Assembly: GCA_019096065.1 (NCBI GenBank)
Contig: JAGUCH010000003.1
Coordinates: 5,952,001 to 6,016,000, forward strand
Source: Paracyclopina nana
Lineage: Eukaryota > Arthropoda > Copepoda > Cyclopoida > Cyclopettidae
Length of the DNA stretch: 64,000 nt
Direction of reading: 5' to 3'
Part shown: positions 55,167 through 64,000 of the stretch, piece by piece
How positions within the stretch are numbered: position 1 is the first letter of the stretch
Layout of the letters: each line of letters opens with the position of its first letter
Program-made: the position numbers and the translations under genes
Notes under the pieces: generated by a model
The model's database searches: none
Seen by the model: the letters and a program-made list of their open reading frames with translations, nothing else
What the model was told of the DNA's origin: nothing

Positions 55167-58100
55167 TTAGCTTAGGTGACTTAAAAGGCTGGTGGTCCTT
55201 TCCGAGGTTGAATTCATTTTTGAAGACGTACCTTCAGAAGGTGTAGTTTCATATTGAGCAGTCACTGTAGTAAATGTATCACGCGGAATTGAACTCTCTA
55301 AGAAGGTCTGCTTGTCTATGGTGATATACATCGTTTGAGACGTTTTTTCTGAAGATGTTGGGTCATTTTGAGTAGTTCCAAAGAGTGTTGATAGAAAAAT
55401 CGAAGAAAAGTCCATGGTAGTGACATCACTTTGAGTAGCTGTAGATGCAGATATGGCTTTAGATGTACCCTCCTCTTGTGTACTTGTTTCAGAAACATAA
55501 GAGATTTCTTTTGATATCATTGATGAGCTATCAATGCTATTCGGTGTTTTGGACTCTGAAGAAGTCTTCCGCGAAGAAGTGATAGTTTCAGAAGGCAATA
55601 AGGGTACGCCACTTGTGCTAAAATCTTTCTCGGTGGTTGTTTCGGTTGGTTTTAGCGTTATAGTGATATCCTTTGTTGAAGTTGAACTTTCCGTACTTTT
55701 GGGTACACTTGTAGTTTTTGATGAAGTCGTGACATTTTCAGAAGGTAGCAATGTTATGTCAATCATACTATCATTTTCCTTGGAGGTTATTTCTGTAGAT
55801 TTCAGCGTTTGAGTTGTGCCCTCTGTTGAAGGTGGACTTTCCATACTTTTGGGTGTAGTAGTTTCAGTAGACAAAAAGATGACATCACTTGTGGTAAAAT
55901 CTTTATTGGTGATTGCTTCCGAAGGTTTCAACGTTTGCGTGGTATTCTTGGTTGAAGTTGAACTTTCAATAGTTTTAAGTGAAGTAGTTCTTGATGTAGT
56001 TTTGACATAATTAGGAGGCATCAAGGTGATGTCACTAATACTCTGATTTTTCTCGGTGGTTGTTTCTGTTGCTTTCAACGTTTGCGTGATAGTCTTTGTT
56101 GAAGTTGAACTTTCCGTACTTTCACGAGAAGTAGTTTTTGATGTAGTTGTGACATAATTTGGCGGCAGCAAGGTGATGTCACTTATGCTACCATTTTTCT
56201 TGGTGGTTGCCTCAATGGGCTTTTCTGTTGGAGTGAGATCTTGCGTTGTCCAAAGTGATGTTGTGCTATTAGGAGATGGTAAGGTTATATTTTTTATTGG
56301 AGTGTATCCATTATAATAGCATGGGCTGCAAAACGGATGCACTTTGTGAAAGCTGTGACTGCAGTTTGTTCTAATTGATGGGTGGATTTTTTCGCACAGC
56401 TCGTGGACTGTGCAGTCAGGTTTGTCATAGTAACACTCAGGATGATTTAAAATGACAGAGTCGCAAACTCCATTTTTGATGAAATTGGGAAAGAAGCACA
56501 TTGTCAGCGGAACTAGCGGCATCATGGGTACAGGCTTACAGAATCCGCAAGCAGGATGGACTAGATGAAAACTGTGGCTGCAGTCGTATTTGATGGCGGG
56601 AGCAACTTTTGAGCACAGATCATCGACTGTACAATCAGGGGCATCATAATGGCAAGTAGGACTGTTCAAAATAAAGCTGTCGCATACTCCATTCCATAAA
56701 AGAGAAGAAAACGGGCAATATGCCACTGAGTAAGTCTTGAATTTAAACGAATCCAAATTATTTTGACTTTCCATCAAATGAGCTACCACTTGGCTACTAT
56801 TTGAGCTAAGCGTCACATTCGGATTTGAAGCTGTGAACAATGTCATGCTCAATTTTGGGCTCACTGAGAGTAGTTTCGTGCTCAGGCTGCAAGGCTTGCA
56901 GTACGGATGCACTATATGAAAATTGTGGCTACAATTATTAAGAATGGCCTTATCAATTTTTTGGCATAGCTCTTGCTCTCCACAATCAGGTTTATCATAA
57001 TAGCACTCTGGATGATTTAATATGAGAGGGCTGCAATACCCATTCTTGATCAGAAATGGGAAATAACAAAAAGGCAGAGGCATGACAGGCAGCACGGACT
57101 TTGGCTTGCAGAAGCCACATGCAGGGTGAGTTAAATGAAAGCTGTGGCTGCAATCTTTTTTGATGTCATCGTCAACTTTTGTACACAAGTCATTTAATAG
57201 GCAATCTGGAGCATCGTAATTGCAAGATGGGAGGTTTAAAATTTCCGGATCACAAATTCCATTCCAGAGCAGTTTAGGTAAGGGGCAAAGTGCAATGGAA
57301 TATGTTTTGAAAGAAATCAAAGTGGTGTAATTCTCCATTGATAGAGGAACATCAGTCGTAGTAACCGGAGTAGGAAAGGTTGATTTTTGCGTCGACGTTG
57401 TGAATGCACTCACAGTTGCGTTGTGGGAGCTAGATAAATCATATGTTGTCGAGTAGTCATTGCACGGTTTGCAGTATGGATGAATGTAGTGAAAGTCATC
57501 TTTGCAGTTGGTCCTGATGGCTCCGCTTACTTTTTCACACAGTTCCAAAACTCCACAGTCAGCTCTATCATAGTTACATTCTTTTGCGTTCACGATCAAG
57601 TCATCGCAAATGCCATTTTTTTCCAAATCGGGATGCTGACAATCCGTAATAATTTTTGTAGTTGTAGCTTCCTTCGACGTGGTTTTCGTCGTTGCCGGGG
57701 TCGGTGAGGAATTTGGAGGCAAAGAACTAGACGTCGTGGAGACAAGAGAGGTTGCTTTTGAGGTACTTTTCATAGTAGTCGAGGTTGATGATTTTTGCTC
57801 AGATGAGGCTTCACTTATTGATTTTGATGTAGTTTTCGTAGTAACTGTGGTTGATGATGATCTTGGTGGAGAGGTACTAGGCGGTGGTACTGATGGCTTT
57901 GCAGTGATTTTCGTCGTTGCCTTGGTCGTTGGCGATTTTTGCTGTTGGGTAGATGTTGCGTAAGATGTACCTGTTGTCTGCAGAGAAGAAGAACTTTGGT
58001 AATGGCAAAGCGGATTACATTTTGGGAAACTCTGATGAAAACTGTGCTCGCAGTTAAAAAAGATGGTCGATTCAATCCTGAAGCATAACTCAAAGTCGGT

Positions 58101-58823
58101 GCAATCAGGTTTGTCATAGTCACACTTGGGGTTGGATAGAATGGCAGAATCGCACTTCTTATTAGAGAGCAAGTTTTGGCAGGGATCCGGTTTTTTGGTC
58201 GTTGGTTTCCACCAAATGCAAAGATGGTTACAGGATGGATTCTCTTGATGGAACGGGTGGTAGCAATCGAAAAATATTTTAGGCTCAATTCTGTGGCATA
58301 ATTCACTTGATCTGCAATCTGGCTTGTCGTAGTTGCATAATGGGTTGGAGAGAATTGCCTGGTCGCATCTCTCGTTCATCATCAGGTGAAAATGGGGGCA
58401 GTCGTGGTGCGAATTGTCACCATAATTATCCAAGTTATCTTTATACTCCTCAGAGGCATGGTATATGTGATAAAAGATGAAAATTAAAACTCCAACAATC
58501 AATCCAGTTAGCGTCAATCCCAAACACAAAAACTTGACCGACTTTCTGGGGGCTCGCCTGACGTCTTGATTGATTGTTATTTGCGGAGAAACTTGAGCTG
58601 GTGGGCTGACAAATACTTGTCTAACTTGCTGTTGGGTAGGCTTCACATAAGAATACATGGGCACATCATCAACTTCAGAGTTGACGAAAGCTTCCGGTTG
58701 ATACGTGAAATTATCCGAGCCTTGGGCCCTCCTAATAATAGTGGAAACTAGAGGAAGTCAAACTATCGGAGCAACTTGAAAAACTTACCTCAGAGCTCGG
58801 CTCAACCGTATAGTCTCAGCCAT
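55167..58823 (-). CDS. Type II membrane protein with seven LNR-like repeats and mucin-like tail
   Basis: Exon 1 (58789-58823, 12 codons) joins exon 2 (55167-58731) in phase, giving 1199 aa. A cytoplasmic N-terminus is followed by one membrane segment (FLCLGLTLTGLIVGVLIFIF), with no signal peptide. Then come seven Cys-rich units of about 58 residues. Each reads C-x(5-8)-N-x2-C-(D/S)-x7-C-x-YD-x2-DC, followed by C, C, a HSFH-type motif and C-x2-C. The first half resembles a Lin-12/Notch repeat. Units 4-7 alternate in two types (CNYDAPDC or CHYDAPDC; CYYDKPDC), as from pairwise duplication. The remaining third is Ser/Thr-rich, with a repeated segment of about 45 residues (LPPNYVTTTSKTTS and similar). 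An adhesion or receptor-like role is a guess. Confidence 0.85.
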
Positions 58824-59610
58824 ATTAAAAAAATAGGTTGGGGCCTACTATTGTACTGAGGAATGGCCAACTACTGATTGCGCTTTTTCGCTTGAAAATC
58901 AATTTGAGGCCCAATTTGTTACGAAAGCAGATGTCAAAACGATAGCAAAAACCTATGCGAGAGTTGTATGAATTCTCAATAATGCATAAAAATTAAATTG
59001 CATAAAATCGATCCGTTTGAATCTGGATAGGATTGCGTTCATGAACTCTTTGCCTTAACAATTCACTGGACTTATCAATTGATTTTTTTTCACTCCTGCT
59101 GAATAAGAAAACGGTTAAGTGGAGCTTTTTTGAAAATGTATATATATCCTTCGAAACATTTCCCCATTTTAGATGTGTAATTTTTAGCATCGATTAAGTA
59201 TGAATAATGTTATGACAAAAATGTAATGTAGGCAATGAGTAAGTAAACAACAGTGGTACATAAATGCAAGCTATGTAAAAGCGCAAAGCTTGCAAATTAA
59301 TATTGATTCATTTTCAGGAGCCCACTACTGTTGATTCTGGATGAAAATGCATTGTAGATGAGGTCGTTTAAGCTCTCTTTCTTCAGCAATTTTACCGAGG
59401 GAACAGCAAGCGGCAAGATAAGGATGCATCGCACATACAGCTTAGGCAACGCAGATAAAACGACTTACTCGGGAAATCTGGATTGCAAATTTGCAAATTG
59501 TAACAAAAATTTGTGTTAGTAGAATAGCTAGGCCGCATTTACCGACTTTGTCAATAATATTGCTAAAGCCAATACCAATCAACATCTTACACTCGCGATT
59601 GTTAAGGGGC
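58824..59610. other. Intergenic region
   Basis: AT-rich, with the promoter of the LNR-like gene at its left and the 3' UTR of the Nudix gene at its right. No other feature is seen. Confidence 0.4.
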
Positions 59611-60263
59611 CTAAGTTGATGAAGAGGCTGCTGAGGCTGCAGATGACGCCAACAAAGTCGTGGCCGCTCCTGCTGGAGATGTTGGTTGCTCAACCTTGGA
59701 GGCAGATTCTGCAGTTTGGGTTTGCTTCATTGCAATCAAATAGTTGGCTTGAATGGGCTTGAAAGCTCGCAACAACTTGTGAGCTTCATCCACCGAGAAC
59801 CACTTGCGAACTCGAAAATCCTGGTCTTCATATTCCTCAGCAAGCCGGCTGACGTACAGAACATAGACTGTGGTCCTGTGCCTCCGGTCGGAATTGTCAA
59901 AAGTTCCCAAACATCTTCCAAGATTTCCAATCGCCCCGCCTTCTTCGAGGGCTTCCCTCTTGGCGCTGAACTCTGGTGCTTCGTTGGATTGCATTTTCCC
60001 CCCTGGAACGATCCACTTGTCTGGATGAGCAGACGAGCTGATAAGCATAACCTGAAACGATTAAGAATACGCGCAGTTAGCAAATTGGGCAATTTTGCTT
60101 TATAATGGCATAAGAGCACGGTCAGGCCCAAGGAAAGGCTAAGTTTGGGACCGAAGCTTACCTCGCTTTCCGATTGATCTTTAACACAAACACAGGCCGC
60201 CCGAAGCCAGTAGCCATCAACATCGTAAATACGATCTTCAGGAGGGACCTTCACCTTGGTCAT
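59611..60263 (-). CDS. Diphosphoinositol polyphosphate phosphohydrolase (Nudix)
   Basis: Hydrolyses inositol pyrophosphates and dinucleoside polyphosphates; related to NUDT3/NUDT4 and fly Aps. Exons 60162-60263 and 59611-60051, phase 0, give 180 aa, the usual length. The Nudix box G-x5-E-x7-REx2EExG is present from GGKMQSNEAPEFSAKREALE onward. Before it come the substrate-side WLRAACVCVK and LISSSAHPDKWIVPGGK. After it come HRTTVYVLYVSRLAEEYED and RKWFSVDEAHKLL. The C-terminus is Ala/Ser-rich and low-complexity, as is common in the subfamily. Confidence 0.95.
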
Positions 60264-61085
60264 CTTGGATTGGTAGGTTAGTCGCGAAGAAACAATTTGG
60301 CACACATTTTCGGTGGTCTACGACAAAAGCTTGATGTCACCGAGTTGGTTCCATAGCCTGGTAGCGCAAATTAGTCTTATTTAATTTTTGCCATATACTA
60401 ACAACATGTCACATCGCGATGAACGCAAGAAATGTTTGAGTTGTTTTCCCTTCCTTGCCGTCAGTCTGTTTTTTAGCGAATGAGCGTGACTAAGTCAAGC
60501 CTAACTAGGCTCAAAAAAATTTTGACATAAAAAAGTTCCAAAATTAAGTTCCAAACAAATGGTAAGTGATCGTGAAAATAAAATTCTGTATTTTCAATCT
60601 GATCTCACGTTTCACTCTCGGAAATGCATGATGTTTTTCACTATATAGGGCATCTTAAGCCTTAGTTTTGTAGGCAAGTTTTCGCATGTCTTTGTTTTGA
60701 TTTGCTAAATTAACGAGAAAATGACGCGCGCTTCTCTTGTGATATGCCTATCTTCTATCTTTTAATTGGTCTAGTTAGCGTCTCCGAATTACCGCTACAT
60801 TCTTAAATTGAACGCGATAAGGTTTTTAAATGATTGCATTGTGGCGACTTCTGGAGACATTTGTCCTAAAATGTGCCTTAGAAAGTACAGCGAAAGAAAG
60901 TAGGGTTGGGCTGACATTGCTTCGCAATGAATGCGCTCGAAAATTAGAATACATGATTTCAGGCCAAATGTCTCAAAAAAGTTAAAATATACACCATACT
61001 AGTTGAATTTACCTGCATCCAAAATTGCTTGATGATGCTTCAATTTAAAGTGTACTTTTAAGACGTTATTCTAGAATTTTCCAGT
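60264..61085. other. Intergenic region
   Basis: Upstream of the Nudix gene. No repeat or coding exon is seen. Confidence 0.4.
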
Positions 61086-61400
61086 TTAGCAAAAAATCTT
61101 CTCCTTAGCTTTGAACTGAGATTTAGCTTGTCTTAAATGTCCGATCCTGGCCTGGGCCGAAGTCGTAGGTAGCAAGAGTGTGGAAAACAAGTACAAATAA
61201 GCCTGAACATCAAGGACAACTTGTGGGTGGGCGTTGAATATGAACCAAGGCTCAAAGGCCACCAACTCCATTGAGATCGAAGAGTCCGTACTTAATTCAA
61301 AGTGATCAAAAGTGTCTCGTGACGATTTCACGCTGTAAAAGTTCCAATCTGGCCTAGCTGTCGAAAGCGAAATTTCCGACCTGAGCAAGGCCTTGCTTGG
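61086..61400 (-). CDS. Coding-like last exon, unknown protein
   Basis: An open minus-strand segment ends at a stop at 61086 and starts at or after a plausible acceptor (CTCAG near 61373-61377). Residues include PDWNFYSVKSSRDTFDHFE, VLDVQAYLYLF and a basic tail (QAKSQFKAKEKIFC). The composition looks coding, with a hydrophobic patch. An ATGGA-type first exon upstream would need an intron of only 37 bp, which is implausibly short. The family is not recognised. It may be a pseudogene fragment. Confidence 0.4.
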   Translation of the reverse strand, partial: PSKALLRSEISLSTARPDWNFYSVKSSRDTFDHFELSTDSSISMELVAFEPWFIFNAHPQVVLDVQAYLYLFSTLLLPTTSAQARIGHLRQAKSQFKAKEKIFC

Positions 61401-61403
61401 CAA

Positions 61404-62315
61404 TGTTCGGTTTCTACTCCATAGGAGACGTTATGGAATGATCATGAATCAGGTACAGAGGCACTTTTTAGGATCTGGTGTGTGCATTCGCCACAAAACT
61501 TGGGATCATGTGACTCACACGCGTCGAAACATATGTACGAGAAAGGGAAACGAGTTTTTTATCATAACTCTAGGCATTCTGTTTTGTCTCTCTTTGGATG
61601 AGTTTTTCTCAGTAAGCAATGCGTAATTTTAGTTTGGCCCCAAACTTGCTTCAATCTTCAAATGAATAATTCCAGTTAGGCGCTAGCTCGTCCATGGCTT
61701 ACTTCAATATAGTTAAGCTTTGTCTGTCAGTTGAATTCATCAAATTCGCTGAATAAAATAATTAATTTAGCTGAAAAGTTATTGATTATAATTTAGAAAC
61801 ACTAATACAGTATGAATATTTGTAATTGCTTATTAGTTAGGTCTAGTCGAAAGGTTTTTGACAAACAGCCTTATTAACATAAGCTTAGTTTTCACAATTA
61901 TCTGTTTAAGGTTGTTGAAAGTAGTCCTGATAGGCCAAAATATGATATCGTACCACCCTTTTTCATATTGTGGTAAATTGCTTGCTGGCCATAGTTTGTA
62001 GCATTATCATTATTAAATTGCGAACATGTCTCTTTAAGTCAAATGCTAAGTGGTGCAATTTTAGTGATAAGTTTGGAATTAACCCTGTTCAATTTTTTCC
62101 GTTCAGACTTAATGTCGAATTTCAGTGGAACTGCACCCCAATCGAACGTCAATTTCAACGGAATAATGATATCTTCAATTAGATTTGGACGTGAATTGGC
62201 CTAATTGATTATACTAAGTTGGTGTTTAGCATTGAATGAGTCACATTTCAACTGTGGAAATAAGTGTGATAAGGCTGCATTGTTTTTCGTTTCAGCTCGC
62301 CTGAGGCTTACTCAT
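61404..62315. other. Intergenic / 5' region of the WIP gene
   Basis: AT-rich. An acceptor (TTTCAG near 62290-62295) precedes the WIP start, so an untranslated 5' exon probably lies further upstream. No gene is seen. Confidence 0.4.
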
Positions 62316-63035
62316 ATGATCATGCCACCACCACCTCCTCCACCTGGTCCTCCCCGACCACCCCCAGCTCCTGGTTTCCAATCCAAGGCTGCTGGGCCCT
62401 CTGATCGGTCGGCCTTGTTGCAGTCTATTCAAAAAGGAAAAGCTCTGAAGAAGACCGTCACGAACGATCGGTCTGGTCCTTTTGTGGGAGGAAAATCAAA
62501 TAACAGCCCAACGAGCAATGAAGTTGACAATGAAAACAGTCGGGCTAAGATCAGTACTTCGGCGGCCTCATCTTCCTCTGCATCTAGGCTACCCGGTATT
62601 GGAGGCCTTTTCGCAGATGGGTTTCCAAATAAATCCATGCTTCGGCCTACTTCTGGAGGCAATTCACGACAAGGTGAGAATTAAGAGCTTTTCACTCTTG
62701 AGTTATGTAACCGAGTTCAATTGTAGATGTCAGCAACGGCTCAAACAGTGGCCCAACTTCGTGGAGTGCAGACTCGAATGGGAAAAATAACATAAATGCC
62801 TCTAATAGAGGGCCTCGATCTGGAAACTTCGGAAGTCACTTGCAAAGTTCAACATCAACGTCTAGTATCGCCAACTCATATTCATCATCTAGTCTGGTAA
62901 GCGTACTTTAACACGCTTTGAGTAACGCTCAATTGGTCTACGATATTTTCAATTCTACTGTTTCTTTCTATCCTCTAAAAGAGCTATTCACGGAACATCA
63001 CAATGTCTGCTGAAAGATACAATTTCTTCATGATG
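62316..63035 (+). CDS. WIP/verprolin family actin regulator, 5' exons
   Basis: Binds actin and WASP to control actin polymerisation. The first coding exon 62316-62673 starts with a poly-Pro/Gly stretch (PPPPPPPGPPRPPPAPG). The WH2 actin-binding motif follows (SALLQSIQKGKALKKT), and then Ser/Asn/Gly-rich sequence. Exon 62727-62896 continues in phase with Ser-rich sequence. A third, less certain exon is 62982-63035. The C-terminal WASP-binding part is not seen, so the gene probably continues beyond the window, or ends by alternative splicing. Closely spaced in-frame starts at 62316 and 62322. Confidence 0.8.
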
Positions 63036-63469
63036 GTAAAGCTATTTAGACTTTGAATAGAGTTCGTTGTTTTAATTGCTCACGCTCGGGAAAAATTGCC
63101 AGCAATTTGGCCTAATGACATTTAATCATAATTTTTCCCTTGTGTGAGCCTTGTTTTTACAGTATGGTGCTGTTTGTTAAAACTGACTAACACAGACGTG
63201 CTGTACATAATGCAATTAGATTACCTTTGCAATTAAGCTTGTTAGAACGATTGAATCGCTAAGGAGTAATGTGTCAACTAGAAATAATTAGATTTGAGCT
63301 ACAGTTTTGCTACTTTGTTGATTAGGCCTTCCACTATTGTCTTTAAACTCTAGCACTTATTTTGTTCAACGCCTTCTCCCCTCTTTCTCCCCTCGCTTTT
63401 GGTTGCTTTCTCTCCAGCTTAATTCACCCCTCTTTTTCTCTGAAACGTAAGCCATTAAAAGATGAAATA

Positions 63470-63871
63470 ATGGTGGCGCGAAACCGCTTATTGGCCGAAT
63501 CCATGCTTAATGGCAAATCATCGAGGCCCACCTATTCTGTTCCTACGTGCCATTCTGCCTTGAAGCAGCTTGAACAAACTCGATTAGCCAGAGAGTTTGA
63601 GTTGCAAAGGCGCAAGAAAAGCCTTAACAATAACGACGAGTTCGATCAAAATGTTGACGAGAGCAATTCAGACCAACCAAAATTAAGACGTGCTCTGTCG
63701 AGAACTTCTTCGGTTGGAAAGCTAGTCAGCTCTTTTGAGAATGGAAATTGGGACCAAAACGAGGAAGAAGACCAAATCGCGTTGATGAGAATACCAAGAC
63801 CTTCTTGTCAAAAGCCTCCATTAGCCACGAAGCCAATTTTGAGACACACTGTAAGCAGGAACAGATCATAG
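63470..63871 (+). CDS. Coding-like exon near the right edge
   Basis: Open frame of 133 codons, rich in Arg/Ser (RKKSLNNNDEF, RRALSRTSSVGKLVSS), ending at a stop. An acceptor-like CTCCAG at about 63412-63417 lies upstream in the same frame. It may be an alternative or terminal exon of the WIP gene, or a separate gene. The RRALSRTSS motif is a plausible basophilic-kinase site. No family is recognised. Confidence 0.45.
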   Translation: MVARNRLLAESMLNGKSSRPTYSVPTCHSALKQLEQTRLAREFELQRRKKSLNNNDEFDQNVDESNSDQPKLRRALSRTSSVGKLVSSFENGNWDQNEEEDQIALMRIPRPSCQKPPLATKPILRHTVSRNRS

Positions 63872-64000
63872 GCTTATTTATGGAAAAAGTCTGGATAAAG
63901 GCATTCAAAATAACATAAATCAATATTAACTTGACCGAGAAAACTTAGTCCAAACTTAGATGAGTCTAATAACAATTCGTTGCTAACAAATAGCCTCTTC

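Noticed and set aside
1..64000. CRISPR array, operon or bacterial-type gene cluster
   Set aside because: Spliceosomal introns, animal gene families and mixed strands throughout. No spaced short direct repeats of CRISPR type.

Overview
The window is animal nuclear DNA, most probably from an arthropod and perhaps a pancrustacean. It is AT-rich and gene-dense. Its genes have short GT-AG introns, many of 50-60 bp. It carries an innexin, the arthropod and other invertebrate gap-junction family, and an Argonaute-1 whose first residues (MFPVGQ) resemble insect AGO1. The exact taxon cannot be fixed from sequence alone. I rebuilt exon models by hand from GT/AG sites, reading phase and family knowledge; there is no transcript evidence.

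Layout. 1-20 kb is a compact housekeeping block: Argonaute-1 5' part (-), Rae1 (+), innexin (+), ZCCHC8 (-), PIK3C3/Vps34 (+), DPP3 (-), BSDC1 (+), an unknown two-membrane-segment protein (-), and an unknown four-exon protein with a C-terminal Cys/His cluster (-). 20-23 kb is repeats. 23-25 kb holds a short ODAD4/TTC25-like gene (-) divergent from a small secreted Tyr-rich protein (+). 25-28.3 kb is a nest of non-autonomous elements, one with a clean 9-bp target duplication. 28-41 kb is again compact: PSMG4 (-), ICE2/NARG2 (+), a CUB-like serine protease (-), an unknown 204-aa protein (-), HSD17B8 (+), an acyl-CoA synthetase (-) and AAR2 (-). 41-64 kb holds extracellular and cytoskeletal genes: a Thr-rich mucin-like ORF, a fibronectin-II/serine-protease/kelch gene (+), an Asn-rich membrane or secreted protein (-), a type II membrane protein with seven LNR-like repeats and a long Ser/Thr-rich tail (-), a diphosphoinositol-polyphosphate Nudix hydrolase (-) and the 5' part of a WIP/verprolin gene (+).

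Most novel item: at 42.2-51.8 kb one gene joins a fibronectin type II module, a trypsin-fold protease domain and a six-blade kelch-type propeller. The protease-kelch fusion lies within one uninterrupted exon (46475-46959), so it is not a gene-model artefact. The protease keeps the His/Asp/Ser triad but lacks the usual R-IVGG activation junction and the trypsin-specific S1 aspartate. Its 3.4-kb last intron is packed with transposon remnants. Two of its kelch exons are bracketed by inverted repeat copies of about 320 bp.

Functionally the window is a mixture. Several genes are RNA-related (AGO1, Rae1, ZCCHC8, ICE2, AAR2), but nothing suggests operon-like organisation; neighbours are mostly convergent or divergent with short spacers.
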